This document shows, in pieces, positions 32,117 through 41,358 of a DNA stretch of 64,000 bases. Source of the stretch: Hymenobacter jeollabukensis (GTDB lineage: Bacteria > Bacteroidota > Bacteroidia > Cytophagales > Hymenobacteraceae). The position numbers and the translations under genes are program-made. Below the pieces are notes generated by a model. That model saw only the letters and a program-made list of their open reading frames with translations, did no database searches and was not told where the DNA came from. How positions within the stretch are numbered: the first letter of the stretch is position 1; every line of letters starts with the position of its first letter. Location: contig NZ_VAJM01000002.1 in assembly GCF_005771675.1 (NCBI RefSeq), positions 558,001-622,000 on the forward strand, read 5' to 3'.

Positions 32117-34285
32117 ATGGCGCGGGCGGCAGTGATTGACAAACCCCAGCCTCTGGGGCAGGAGGTGACGACGGGAAGTGCGGCCGGCCGCCACACGCGC
32201 ATTGCGCTGATCGGCAACCCCAACTCGGGCAAGTCTTCGCTGTTCAACCAGCTGACGGGCCTCAACCAGAAGGTGGGCAACTTCCCCGGCGTGACGGTGG
32301 ACCGCAAAACCGGCTCGGCCCAGCTCACCGCCCAGCACCGGGCCGACATCATCGACCTGCCCGGCACCTACTCGCTATACCCTAAAAGCCTCGACGAGAA
32401 GGTCATCACCGACCTGCTCTACGACCAGGCCGCCAGCGAGTACCCCGACTTCGTGGTCGTTACGGCCGACGCTTCGAACCTGAAGCGCAACCTGCTGCTG
32501 TTCACCCAGCTGGCCGACTTGCAGCTGCCCATGGTGTTGGCCCTCAATATGATGGATACGGCGGCCCAGCACGGCATCCAGATCGACGTGGAGGAGCTGC
32601 AGCGGCAGCTGGGCGTGCCCATCATCCCGATGAATGCCCGCAAGGGCGTGGGCGTGACGGCCCTCAAAATCGTGATGGCGCAGGAGCTGGGGCCGCCCAC
32701 CGAGACGTTCTACGAGCCCTCGGAAGAGCTGTTGCCGATGATCCGGCAGATCCGCTACTACTTCAACCTGCACAACGACTACCTCGCGCTGCACTACGCC
32801 CACCAGGGCGACCGGCTGCGCTTCCTGTCGGCCGACGACCGGGCCTATCTGGCCGAGCTGCGCGACAAGTACCAGTTCGACTCGATAGCTCTACAGGCGC
32901 AGGAAACCATTGCCCGGTACGCCCGCATTTCGGAGCTGCTGCTGGACGTGGTGCGCGTGACGCGGGCCGAGAAGAACGAGTCGTACAGCAACCGGATCGA
33001 CCGGGTGCTCACCCACAAGGTCTGGGGCTACCTGATTTTCCTGGGCATTCTGTTCCTGCTCTTCCAGGCCATTTTCTCCTGGGCCGCCTACCCCATGGAC
33101 CTCATCGACCAGGGCGTGGCCTGGCTGGGCAGCCAGGTGAAGCAGCTGGGCGAAGGGCCGCTCATCGACCTGCTTTCCGACGGCATCATTGCCGGCCTGG
33201 GCGGGGTGCTGATGTTCATTCCGCAGATTGCCCTGCTCTTCGCCTTCATTGCCGTGCTCGAAGAATCGGGCTACATGGCCCGCGTGACGTTCATGATGGA
33301 CAAGATCATGCGCAAGTTCGGGCTGAACGGCAAGAGCGTGGTGCCGCTGATTTCGGGCATGGCCTGCGCCGTGCCGGCCATCATGAGCACGCGCACCATC
33401 GAGAACTGGAAGGACCGCATCATCACCATTTTCGTGGTGCCGCTGATGTCGTGCTCGGCGCGCATCCCGGTGTACACGGTGCTGGTGGCCCTGGTGGTGC
33501 CCGATCAGAAAGTGCTGGGCATCTTCAACCTGCAGGGCGTGGTGCTGATGGGCCTGTACCTGCTGGGCTTCGTGTCGGCGGTACTGTCGGCCTGGGCGCT
33601 GAAAGTGCTGCTGAAGGCCAAGGAGCGCAGCTTCTTCATCATGGAATTCCCGGTGTACCGCTGGCCGCGCTGGAAAAACGTGGGGCTGACCATCGTGGAG
33701 AAGGTGAAAGCCTTCGTGTTCCAGGCCGGCAAGGTCATCGTGGCCATTTCGGTGCTGCTGTGGGTGCTGGCTTCCTACGGCCCCTCGGGCGCGCTGGACC
33801 AGGCCACGCAGCACGCCCAAACCGAGGCCGCCCGGCAGCAGCTCACGCCCGCGCAAACCGAGAACCTGGTGGCTTCCTACAAGCTCGAAAGCTCCTACGC
33901 CGGCGTGTTCGGCCGCAGCATCGAGCCGGTGGTGCGGCCCCTGGGCTTCGACTGGAAAGTGAGCATTGCGCTGCTGACCTCGTTTGCCGCCCGGGAGGTA
34001 TTCGTGGGCACCATGTCGACCATCTACAGCGTGGGGCAGGACGCGGACATGAGCACCGTGCAGGACAAGCTGCGGGCCGAAAAGGACGAGAACGGGCAGC
34101 CCTTCTTCACGCCGGCCCGGGCCGCCTCGCTGCTGGTGTTCTACGTCTTCGCCATGCAGTGCGTGAGCACCCTGGCCACCACCTACCGCGAAACCAAGGG
34201 CTGGACATGGCCGCTGCTGCAGCTGGTGTACATGAGCGGCCTGGCCTACGTGCTGTCGTTGCTAACCTACCAGCTGCTGAAGTAG
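32117..34285 (+). CDS. feoB: Ferrous iron transport protein B
   Basis: 722 residues. An N-terminal GTPase domain carries G1 GNPNSGKSS (33-41), G2 around VGNFPGVTVDRKTG, G3 DLPGTYSL and G4 ALNMMD. A helical GDI region extends to about residue 285. The membrane part has two Gate regions; the first contains SGMACAVPAIMSTR with the conserved Cys, the second is around LTSFAAREVFVGTMSTIYS. It imports Fe(II) across the inner membrane. Its length and motifs are complete. The gene follows feoA by 9 bp and ends at a bidirectional terminator. Confidence 0.97.
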   Translation: MARAAVIDKPQPLGQEVTTGSAAGRHTRIALIGNPNSGKSSLFNQLTGLNQKVGNFPGVTVDRKTGSAQLTAQHRADIIDLPGTYSLYPKSLDEKVITDLLYDQAASEYPDFVVVTADASNLKRNLLLFTQLADLQLPMVLALNMMDTAAQHGIQIDVEELQRQLGVPIIPMNARKGVGVTALKIVMAQELGPPTETFYEPSEELLPMIRQIRYYFNLHNDYLALHYAHQGDRLRFLSADDRAYLAELRDKYQFDSIALQAQETIARYARISELLLDVVRVTRAEKNESYSNRIDRVLTHKVWGYLIFLGILFLLFQAIFSWAAYPMDLIDQGVAWLGSQVKQLGEGPLIDLLSDGIIAGLGGVLMFIPQIALLFAFIAVLEESGYMARVTFMMDKIMRKFGLNGKSVVPLISGMACAVPAIMSTRTIENWKDRIITIFVVPLMSCSARIPVYTVLVALVVPDQKVLGIFNLQGVVLMGLYLLGFVSAVLSAWALKVLLKAKERSFFIMEFPVYRWPRWKNVGLTIVEKVKAFVFQAGKVIVAISVLLWVLASYGPSGALDQATQHAQTEAARQQLTPAQTENLVASYKLESSYAGVFGRSIEPVVRPLGFDWKVSIALLTSFAAREVFVGTMSTIYSVGQDADMSTVQDKLRAEKDENGQPFFTPARAASLLVFYVFAMQCVSTLATTYRETKGWTWPLLQLVYMSGLAYVLSLLTYQLLK

Positions 34286-34308
34286 GCACTACCCGCCAAC
34301 GCTATAAA

Positions 34309-34348
34309 CAAACAGCCCCGGCACCGTGAAGGGCGCCGGGGCTGTTTG
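34309..34348. terminator. Bidirectional terminator after feoB
   Basis: A 14-bp stem (CAAACAGCCCCGGC, 34309-34322, against 34335-34348) with a 12-nt loop lies between feoB and the converging T9SS gene. GTTTG closes it on both sides. Confidence 0.8.
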
Positions 34349-34368
34349 CGTTGTTGGCCAAAGAGAGC

Positions 34369-37300
34369 CTAGCGGTGTGTAATGGGCACCACCCCGTGGT
34401 AGCCGGCTGCGTCGAGGCTGAGAAAATAGAGACCCGGAGGCAGCGCGGCCACCGGAATCGATACCTCGCGGGTGGCCGGCACGCTGACGAGCTGCTGCCG
34501 GACGGTGCGGCCCAGGGCGTCGCGCAGGGTGAGCGTAGCCGTGGCCACGGGCGCATCGACGCGCAGGGTAAGTTGGTCGGCGAAGGGGTTGGGGTAAGCC
34601 GCCAGCTGTCCATCGGCCGAGCTGCGCGGCTTGGCGGCGGTAACGAAGCCGCTGAGCTTAGCTACGAACCCGTTGCCATAGTCCAGGCTGCTGGCTGCGG
34701 GAATGCTGCCGAAGCTGGCTCCCGCGCCCACGTAGCCGGCAACAAAGACGCTGCCGGCGGGGTCCGTTACCAGGCCGTAGGCGCCGTCGTAATCGGTACT
34801 GCCGGCTTTCACCGCGCCCAGCCACTGCCCGCTGGCCGCGGCAAGCTTGGCCACGAAAAGGTCGGGAGTGGGGTAGTCCAGCGGATTAGCAACCGTGTTG
34901 GCCAGGTTGGTGCTACCGAAGCTGGCGGTGGGCCCGAAAAAGCTGCCGGCCACGTACACGCCGCCGGCTCCATCGGTGGCCAGGGCATAGCCGTAGTCGT
35001 CGCCGGCGCCGCCGGCCTTGACGGCCCACTGCCAGCTGGCCACGCCGCTCGGCACCCGGGCCACGAACACGTCGCTGCTGTCGGTGCTGGTGGAGGTAAG
35101 GGAGATGGTGCCAAACGTGGCCGTGGGGCCGTGGAAGCTGCCGGTCAGGTAGAGGTTGCCGGCCGCATCGAAGGCCATGCGCCCGCCGAAGTCGTTGCGG
35201 CGGCCGCCGGCGCGCATGGCCCATTGCCACTGGCCGGCCGGGTTCAGCTGGCCCAGGAAGATGTCGCCCTCCCCGCTGCTGGTCAGTGTTGTATTGCCGA
35301 AAGCCACGCCGGCGCCGCTAAAGCTGCCGGTGAGGTAGAGGTTGCCCGCTGCATCGAAGGCCATGCTGGTAGCTTCGTCGCGGCCCGCGCCATCTACCTG
35401 GTCGGCCCACTGCCAGGTCCCGGTGCTGCCGTCGAGGCGGGCTACGTAGGCGTTGTAGGAGGAGGTGCTGTTAGAGAGCGTGGTGCTGCCGAACGTAAGC
35501 GGGCTGCTGTTGCCGCTCCCGCAGACGTACACCCGGCCCGTGGCATCGACCGCAACGTGGTTGCTGTAATCCGAGTCGGGGCCGCCGCCTTTGCTGACCC
35601 ACTGCCACTGCCCGCTGGCGTTGAGCTTGCCCACGAATACGTCGTCCGTGGCGTAGTTGCCGCGAGTGTTATCGTTGTTGGTGAGCGAGAAGCTGCCAAA
35701 GTCTGCGCTGAGGCTGCCGAAGCTGCCGCTCACGTACACGTTGCCCGCCGCGTCGAGGGCCACGGCCGAACTCGATTCGTAGCCCTCGCCACCGCCCTGC
35801 ACCGCCCAGAGCCATTGCCCGGAGGCATCCAGCTTGCCCACGAACAGGTCGGCCTCGCCGTTGCTGACCAGCGTGGTCGTGCCGAAACTCACCGTCCCGT
35901 TGAAGTTGCCGACCACGTAGAGGCTGCCGTTAGCGTCGCGGGCCACGCCGTTGGTGTAGTAGCCGCTGCTGCCGACGTTGGAGGCGGCCCACTGCCAGGC
36001 GCCGGCCGCATTCAGCTTGGCCACCAGGACGTTGCTGCCATTGCCGTTGCTGGGCAGTACGCTGTTGCCCGCGGTCAGGCGGCCGCTATAAAACTCGCCC
36101 GATACAAGCACGTTGCCGCTGGCATCGAGGGCCACGTCGCTGGCATCTTCGCCGCGCGTGCCGGTGGCCTTGCTGGCCCACTGCCACTGCCCGCTGGCGT
36201 TGAGCTTGGCCACGTACAGGTCCGATTCGGTGTACGTAAAGCCGGTTGGCGTGGGCGTAGAGTTGGTGAGCGTCAGGGTGCCAAACGCGGCGGTGGGGCT
36301 GCGGAAGGAGCCGGCCACAAAGGCGTTGCCGGCCGCGTCGACGGCAATGCCCCGCACCATGTCGTCGCTGGAGCCGCCGGCTTTGCTGGCCCACTGCCAT
36401 TGGCCGCTGGCATTAAGCTTGGCCACGTAGACCTCGGAGAAAGAAGACGTTGAAGAGCCGGTGGTAACCGTCGCCGTGCCGAAGGTGACCGTGCCGCTGA
36501 AGTTGCCGGCTGCGTACACGTTGCCGGTGGCATCGGTGGCCAGGCTCACGCCGTAGCCGTAGCCCGTCCCACCCGCCTTGCTGGCCCACTGCCAGGTACC
36601 TGCCGCCGCCGTCAGCTTGGCCACGAACAGGTTGGAGAAGCCGCTGCCCGTCAGCGGATAAGTCCCGAAAGTGGCGGGGTTGCTGGCGTAGGTACCGGTG
36701 ATGTAAACCCCGCCGTTGCCGTCCACGGCTAGTCCGCTGGCTTGGTCCGTGTTGGCGCCTCCGGCCTTGCTGGCCCAGAGCCACTGGCCGGCCGCGTTGA
36801 GCTTGGCCACGAAGATGTTGTAGCTGTAAGGACCGGGCTGGGCCGCGCCGCTGGTGAGCGTGGTGCTGCCGAAGCTGGCGCTGGCGCTGGCGAAGTGCCC
36901 CGTTACGTACACGTCGCCGGCCGCGTCGAGGGCCAGATCCACGCCGAAGTCGGCGTCGGGGCCGCCGGCTTTCACGGCCCACTGCCACTGGCCGGTGCCG
37001 TTGAGCTTGGCCACGAACACGTCGGGCGAGGGGTACTGGCTGGGGTCGTTGTTGGTGAGCGTGGTGCTGCCGAAGCTGGCGGTGCGCCGCTCGCCGCCGA
37101 AGGTGCCGGTCAGGTACGCGTTGCCCGCTGCATCCAGGGCCAGCCCCGTCGGTGAAGCACCGGCTACCTTAATGGCCCACTGGTACTGCCCGCTGGGGTT
37201 CAGCTTGGCCACAAACATATTGCCTTGGTCCGAGCTGGTGAGGGTGATGCTGCCCAGGGAAATCGATTGTTGGAAGTAGCCCGCCACGTACACGTTGCCG

Positions 37301-37491
37301 GCTGCATCGGTGGCGGTGCAGTTAGCAAGCGAACCGCTGCTGCTGGGGCGCGCGGTGGCTTGACTTGCCCACTGCCAGCTTTGCGCTTGGGCACCAAAAC
37401 CAAGTAGATAGAACGCCACGAGCAGCAGGGCCCGCGAAGCAGGTCGCAAAAGGGCTCGGGGTGCGAAAAAAGGAGGTAAATACGTGAGCAT
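34369..37491 (-). CDS. Secreted SBBP-type beta-propeller repeat protein with T9SS sorting domain
   Basis: 1040 residues from the ATG at 37491; an upstream in-frame TTG is less likely. The signal peptide ends near GFGAQAQ (about 37). I count 14 repeats of about 60-70 residues, each opening WQWASKAGG, then a VALDAAGNVYVSGSF type block, TFGTTTLT, and ending DVFVAKLNASGQ. This is the SBBP pattern, expected to fold as one or two beta-propellers. The C-terminal about 75 residues (AAYPNPFADQLTLRV to LPPGLYFLSLDA) are a type A T9SS sorting domain. The protein should therefore be displayed or released outside the cell. No catalytic domain is visible. The tandem repeats may change in number by recombination. 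Confidence 0.9.
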   Translation of the reverse strand: MLTYLPPFFAPRALLRPASRALLLVAFYLLGFGAQAQSWQWASQATARPSSSGSLANCTATDAAGNVYVAGYFQQSISLGSITLTSSDQGNMFVAKLNPSGQYQWAIKVAGASPTGLALDAAGNAYLTGTFGGERRTASFGSTTLTNNDPSQYPSPDVFVAKLNGTGQWQWAVKAGGPDADFGVDLALDAAGDVYVTGHFASASASFGSTTLTSGAAQPGPYSYNIFVAKLNAAGQWLWASKAGGANTDQASGLAVDGNGGVYITGTYASNPATFGTYPLTGSGFSNLFVAKLTAAAGTWQWASKAGGTGYGYGVSLATDATGNVYAAGNFSGTVTFGTATVTTGSSTSSFSEVYVAKLNASGQWQWASKAGGSSDDMVRGIAVDAAGNAFVAGSFRSPTAAFGTLTLTNSTPTPTGFTYTESDLYVAKLNASGQWQWASKATGTRGEDASDVALDASGNVLVSGEFYSGRLTAGNSVLPSNGNGSNVLVAKLNAAGAWQWAASNVGSSGYYTNGVARDANGSLYVVGNFNGTVSFGTTTLVSNGEADLFVGKLDASGQWLWAVQGGGEGYESSSAVALDAAGNVYVSGSFGSLSADFGSFSLTNNDNTRGNYATDDVFVGKLNASGQWQWVSKGGGPDSDYSNHVAVDATGRVYVCGSGNSSPLTFGSTTLSNSTSSYNAYVARLDGSTGTWQWADQVDGAGRDEATSMAFDAAGNLYLTGSFSGAGVAFGNTTLTSSGEGDIFLGQLNPAGQWQWAMRAGGRRNDFGGRMAFDAAGNLYLTGSFHGPTATFGTISLTSTSTDSSDVFVARVPSGVASWQWAVKAGGAGDDYGYALATDGAGGVYVAGSFFGPTASFGSTNLANTVANPLDYPTPDLFVAKLAAASGQWLGAVKAGSTDYDGAYGLVTDPAGSVFVAGYVGAGASFGSIPAASSLDYGNGFVAKLSGFVTAAKPRSSADGQLAAYPNPFADQLTLRVDAPVATATLTLRDALGRTVRQQLVSVPATREVSIPVAALPPGLYFLSLDAAGYHGVVPITHR

Positions 37492-37518
37492 AAGCCAGCA
37501 GAAAGAGCGTAGAAAAGA

Positions 37519-37526
37519 CAAAAATA
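37519..37526 (-). promoter_or_regulatory. Promoter -7 element for the SBBP-repeat gene
   Basis: On the minus strand TATTTTTG (37526-37519), a perfect TAnnTTTG, lies 27 bp before the ATG at 37491. No TTG is found at the right distance upstream. Confidence 0.5.
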
Positions 37527-37571
37527 GGGCACGCTGGATCGTACTTGATAGAGAATAGCATATAAATAATT

Positions 37572-37597
37572 CGGCTCCGGGTGGAGGACCGGAGCCG
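37572..37597 (-). terminator. Hairpin after the RsmI-like gene
   Basis: A 9-bp perfect stem (CGGCTCCGG, 37572-37580, against 37589-37597). On the minus strand the AT-rich AATTATTTATA follows. It probably ends the RsmI-like transcript, though there is no pure T-run. Confidence 0.5.
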
Positions 37598-37644
37598 TTA
37601 GGTAATGCCCGTGGTGAAACCGGCCCGTATTGGCTGCGGAGAGG

Positions 37645-38352
37645 CTACACCCCAAGTAGAAACACCGCGGGCTGCTTGTGGATATCCGGCAGTCCAGCCT
37701 TTTTCCAGCCCGCCACGGTGTCGGTGCGCAGGTACTCGTTTGGGGCCGTCAGGTTGGCGGCAATGCAGAGGCGGGTGTTGGGCTGCAGGGCGGCCAGCAG
37801 GTCCTCCAGCAGCTGTCCGTTGCGGTAGGGCGTTTCGATGAAGAGCTGGGTCTGGTGCTGGCTGAGGGCCGTGCGCTCCAGGTTTTTTACGGCCGCCGTG
37901 CGCTTGCCCCGCTCGATGGGCAGGTAGCCGTGAAAGGCGAAACTCTGCCCGTTCATCCCCGAGCCCATCAAGGCCAGCAGCAGGGACGAGGGCCCGACCA
38001 GCGGCACCACCCGCACACCCACGCGGTGCGCCTCGCGGGCCAGCAGGGCGCCGGGGTCGGCAATGCCCGGGCAGCCGGCTTCCGACAGCACGCCGGCGTC
38101 GAGGCCGTCCTTGAGCATCACCTGCAGCGCGGCTTTCACCTGGGCATCGGTGGAGTCCTTATCGATGATGCTGAGGCGCAGCTCCTCAATCACCTGGGCC
38201 GGCGCCACCTGCTTGATGAAACGCCGGGCCGTGCGGGCATTTTCGACCAGGAAGTAGCGCAGCGCGGCCACCTGCGCCGGCACCTGCGGGGGCAGCACCT
38301 GCGCGGCCGTATCGTCGGCCAGCACCGTGGGAATGAGGTAGAGCGTGGGCAT
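37645..38352 (-). CDS. RsmI-like SAM-dependent methyltransferase (tetrapyrrole methylase fold)
   Basis: 235 residues from the ATG at 38352. N-terminal LYLIPTVLADD replaces the 'LYVVATPIGN' start of classical RsmI. The conserved VLSEAGCPGIADPG loop, VPLVGPSSLLLALMGSGMNG and ERGKRTAAVKNLE follow. RsmI O-methylates C1402 of 16S rRNA. This shorter version is a Bacteroidota paralogue whose exact target is less certain. The ATG lies one base from element F, which therefore occupies its 5' leader. A frame running further upstream through the repeat is not likely to be translated. Confidence 0.85.
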   Translation of the reverse strand: MPTLYLIPTVLADDTAAQVLPPQVPAQVAALRYFLVENARTARRFIKQVAPAQVIEELRLSIIDKDSTDAQVKAALQVMLKDGLDAGVLSEAGCPGIADPGALLAREAHRVGVRVVPLVGPSSLLLALMGSGMNGQSFAFHGYLPIERGKRTAAVKNLERTALSQHQTQLFIETPYRNGQLLEDLLAALQPNTRLCIAANLTAPNEYLRTDTVAGWKKAGLPDIHKQPAVFLLGV

Positions 38353-38433
38353 ATGAGTGGATGAGTGGATAAGTAGATGAGCAGATGAGTAGCTGGGCGG
38401 ACTTTTCACCCAGTCATCTGCTCATCCACTCAT
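38353..38433. repeat. Period-8 inverted-repeat element, copy F (ATGAGTGG type)
   Basis: The left arm is five 8-bp units (ATGAGTGG, ATGAGTGG, ATAAGTAG, ATGAGCAG, ATGAGTAG; 38353-38392). The right arm (38410-38433) on the minus strand is ATGAGTGG, ATGAGCAG, ATGACTGG. The element takes up the space between two minus-strand genes: the RsmI-like start codon ends at 38352 and the hydrolase stop codon begins 3 bp past the right edge. The octamer differs from copies A-D, but the architecture and period are the same. Confidence 0.85.
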
Positions 38434-38436
38434 CGG

Positions 38437-39213
38437 CTATTGATTCACAAACGCCGTCACCAGCTCGAACACCTCCTGCGGCTTTTCGGCGTGCACCCAG
38501 TGGCCGGCGTCGACGATGGTTTCCACCTGCGAGTTCGGAAACAGGGCCGGAATGCCGTGCAGCTTGTCGTCGGCGTTGACGTAGTCGGACTTGCCGCCGC
38601 GGATGAATAGGGCCGGCTTCAGGAAGGGCTGGGCGGCGGTAATTTCCTCGCCCAGGGCGGCCACGCCGGCGGTCAGCACCGGCAGGTTGATGCGCCAGGC
38701 GAAGGCGTTGTCCTCGCGGCGGTAGAGGTTTTTGAGCAGAAACTGCCGCACGTCGGGCTGCCGGATGTGCCGGGCCAGGGCGTCGTCGGCCTGCTGGCGG
38801 TTTTCGATACCCGCAAAATCCAGCGCGTTCAGGCCCTCGATGACGTCGTCCTGGTGCTCCATATCGGAGAAGCGCGGGGCAATGTCGACCACGATAATCT
38901 GGCGGACGCGCTCCGGGTGGTCGAGGGCGAAGCGCATGGCCACTTTGCCGCCCATGCTGTGGCCCATCAGGGTAGTGTCGGCCGGGAGCTGGAGCTGGTC
39001 GAAGAGGCCCAGCACGTCCTCGGCCATGAGGGCGTAGGTGTGCTCGGCGGCGTGCGGGGAGCGGCCGTGGTTGCGCAAATCCACCAGGATGACGCGGAAG
39101 TGCGCGGCCCACTGCCGGGCCAGCGTCTGCCAGTTGTCGAGGGTGCCGAACAGGCCGTGCAGGATAACCAGCGGCCGGCCCTGGCCTTGTTCGCGGAAAT
39201 TCAGCTGTAGCAT
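38437..39213 (-). CDS. Alpha/beta-fold hydrolase (YbfF-like esterase)
   Basis: 258 residues, cytoplasmic, no signal peptide. The first conserved block is VILHGLFGTLDNWQTLA, followed by VDLRNHGRSPH. The nucleophile is Ser86 in MGHSMGGKVAM. The acid lies near FIRGGKSDYV, and the catalytic His is in VDAGHWVHAEKP. This matches YbfF/esterase-type hydrolases with a complete triad. The natural substrate is unknown. A GACCTTTG box lies close to the start (39229-39222), one base off TAnnTTTG. It may be co-transcribed with the histidine kinase upstream, 102 bp away. Confidence 0.9.
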   Translation of the reverse strand: MLQLNFREQGQGRPLVILHGLFGTLDNWQTLARQWAAHFRVILVDLRNHGRSPHAAEHTYALMAEDVLGLFDQLQLPADTTLMGHSMGGKVAMRFALDHPERVRQIIVVDIAPRFSDMEHQDDVIEGLNALDFAGIENRQQADDALARHIRQPDVRQFLLKNLYRREDNAFAWRINLPVLTAGVAALGEEITAAQPFLKPALFIRGGKSDYVNADDKLHGIPALFPNSQVETIVDAGHWVHAEKPQEVFELVTAFVNQ

Positions 39214-39315
39214 ACGCCGGCAAAGGTCGGAAACCCTGGCTAAACAAGCCGGCCCCGCCGCAGCAATGGCCGCGACGGGGCCAGTGGCAGAGTGCTAGGC
39301 TCGTTGCAGGGCTTG

Positions 39316-41253
39316 CTACGCCGAGGTTACAATATGTTGAATGGGAACCGGGGCAGTTTCCCGGGCCAGCGGCAGCGAAAACGTGACGGTGGTGCCCAGG
39401 CCGGGCTTGCTCTGGAGCTGAAGCTGCCCGCCCTGCCGCTGCACGAAGGCCTGGCACAGCGGCCAGCCCAGCCCGGTGCCCGAGCGGGCGTGCTGGGGCC
39501 GGGCCGGCGCGTGGTCCGGGTTCAGCAGCGTGGCTACCTGCTCGGGGCTCATGCCGCTGCCCGTGTCGGCCACCTGCACCAGCACCTCGCCCGGGGTGGT
39601 GGCGCGCACGGCGCTGAGGCGGATGCTGCCGCCGCGGGGCGTGAAGCGCAGCGCGTTGCCGAGCAGGTTGCGGAGCACGGTGCGGGTCATGTGGGCGTCG
39701 GCCCAGGCGGCCAGGCCCTCGGGCGCCGAGCAGGTCATCGTAATCTGGCGGGCTTCGGCGGCGCTCTGGTGCAGCTCCACCGCCTCCAGGAGCAGCTCGT
39801 CTAGCATCAGCACGGCCGGCTCAAAGGCCAATTCGCCGGTTTCCGTCACGGCCCAGTTCAGCAGGTTGTCGAGCAGGCCGTTGAGGTGCTGGGCCGACTG
39901 CCGCACCTGCGCGGGCAGGCGGCGCAGGCCCTCTTCGTCGCCCCGGCGCAGGTAGAAGTCAATCAGCTCCGTCACGCCCACGAAGGAGGTGACCGGGCCG
40001 CGCAGGTCGTGGGCCACGATGGAGTAGAGGCGGTCCTTGCTGGCGGCCAGGCGGCGGGTATCGGCGTTGGCCTGCTCCAGGGCGGCGTGGTGGCGGGCCA
40101 GGGCCTGGCGGCTGCGGCGCAGCTTCCAGGTGAGGGTGCCCACGCCGGCCAGGCCCAGCAGCAGGGTGGCTACCACCGCCCACAGCACGCGGTTGCGCAG
40201 CTGCTGCAGCTGGGCGCGCTGGGTCAGCAGCCGGATCTGGTGTTCCTTGGCGCGGGTTTCGTAGCGCGTCTGCAGGGCCGAGAGGGTGCTCAGGCGGGCT
40301 TTGCTGTTGAGCGTGTCGTTCAGGGCCACGTAGAGCTGCCGCCAGCCGTAGGCCTGCTCGTAGTCCTGGCGCACCTCGTTGATGCCGGCCAGGATGTCGT
40401 AGGCATCGAGCACGCGCTCGGGAAAGCTGATGCGGCGGGCCAGGGCCAGGGCGCGGCGGGCCAGCTCCTCGGCCTCGTCGGGCTCGTTGCGCAGCAGCAG
40501 GACGGTGGCCAGCATGGTCAGCTGGCTGGCTTCCACGCGCTGGTTGTGGGCGGCCTCGGCCAGGGTGAGGGCTTTGCGCAGCAGTCCTTCGGCCACGTCG
40601 AGGCGCTCCTGGCGCAGGTAGTAGGTGCCCAGGTGCCCCACGTACACCGATTCGCCGCTCAGGTCGCCGTGGCGGTGGGCCAGCTGCATGGCGCGGCGGG
40701 TGTAGAGCAGCCCGTCGGCGGTGTGGCCCATGTAGAAGGAGAGGCCGCCGAGGTTGCCGAGCAGCATCAGCTGGGTGCGCACGCTCACGCCCGGCTCGCG
40801 CAGGTGCTCCAGGCCCAGGCGGTAGTTGCGCAGGGCACTGGTGGTGTCGCCCCGCTCGTGGTGAATGCCGCCCATGCCCGCGTAGCCCCGCACGATGCCG
40901 TCGGCGTTGTGCAGCTTCTGGGCCAGCGTCAGGGCCTGCTGCTGCAGTTGCAGGGCGTGCGGGCCGTCGGAAAGGTTGGCGTAGCAGCTGCCCAGGTAGA
41001 GCAGGGCGTAGAGCAGCCCGGGCTGGTCGTGCAGGCGGCGGGCCAGGGTCACGGCCTGCTCGCCGTAGGGCAGGGCGCGGGTGGGGGCCACGTCGTGCAG
41101 GCCGTAGCAGAGCTGGTTCAGGGCCCGCACCCGGCTGGTATCCGCGGGCAGGACGCGCAGGCGCTGCCGTAGCCGGGCAAGGGCTAGCGTGTCCTGGGCG
41201 CGCGCGGGCAGCACGCTCCCAAGCAGGAGCAACCAGAGCGGAATCCACCGCAT
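39316..41253 (-). CDS. TPR-repeat sensor histidine kinase
   Basis: 645 residues from the ATG at 41253; an in-frame TTG three codons earlier is less likely. A signal peptide covers about 1-20. Tetratricopeptide repeats follow (about 25-330: AVTLARRLHDQPGLLYALLY and similar) in the periplasm. One transmembrane helix (VLWAVVATLLLGLAGVGTL) lies at about 350-368, followed by a coiled-coil linker. The HisKA box is YSIVAHDLRGPVTSF. The HATPase domain has NLLGNALRFTP, VADTGSGMSPEQ and GTGLGWPLC. Periplasmic TPR sensing through a membrane histidine kinase is a common Bacteroidota design. No response regulator is adjacent, so its partner lies elsewhere. Confidence 0.93.
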   Translation of the reverse strand: MRWIPLWLLLLGSVLPARAQDTLALARLRQRLRVLPADTSRVRALNQLCYGLHDVAPTRALPYGEQAVTLARRLHDQPGLLYALLYLGSCYANLSDGPHALQLQQQALTLAQKLHNADGIVRGYAGMGGIHHERGDTTSALRNYRLGLEHLREPGVSVRTQLMLLGNLGGLSFYMGHTADGLLYTRRAMQLAHRHGDLSGESVYVGHLGTYYLRQERLDVAEGLLRKALTLAEAAHNQRVEASQLTMLATVLLLRNEPDEAEELARRALALARRISFPERVLDAYDILAGINEVRQDYEQAYGWRQLYVALNDTLNSKARLSTLSALQTRYETRAKEHQIRLLTQRAQLQQLRNRVLWAVVATLLLGLAGVGTLTWKLRRSRQALARHHAALEQANADTRRLAASKDRLYSIVAHDLRGPVTSFVGVTELIDFYLRRGDEEGLRRLPAQVRQSAQHLNGLLDNLLNWAVTETGELAFEPAVLMLDELLLEAVELHQSAAEARQITMTCSAPEGLAAWADAHMTRTVLRNLLGNALRFTPRGGSIRLSAVRATTPGEVLVQVADTGSGMSPEQVATLLNPDHAPARPQHARSGTGLGWPLCQAFVQRQGGQLQLQSKPGLGTTVTFSLPLARETAPVPIQHIVTSA

Positions 41254-41358
41254 GTAGGGCAACAGGTGTGTGTGGTAAGCGGAGCAAAGGCGGCCCCCGT
41301 CCGAAGCCGGTAGCCGCCCTGAAGATAATAGCTCGGGCTAGGTTTCAATAAGGTGGGG

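Noticed and set aside
34351-36453. A 700-codon plus-strand open frame opposite the SBBP-repeat gene
   Set aside because: Its periodic sequence is the mirror of the 14 repeats on the other strand; it has no independent coding signal.
39251-39282. Hairpin GGCCCCG/CGGGGCC after the histidine-kinase gene as a terminator
   Set aside because: The stem is only 7 bp with an 18-nt loop and no T-run, so it is too weak to list as a feature.
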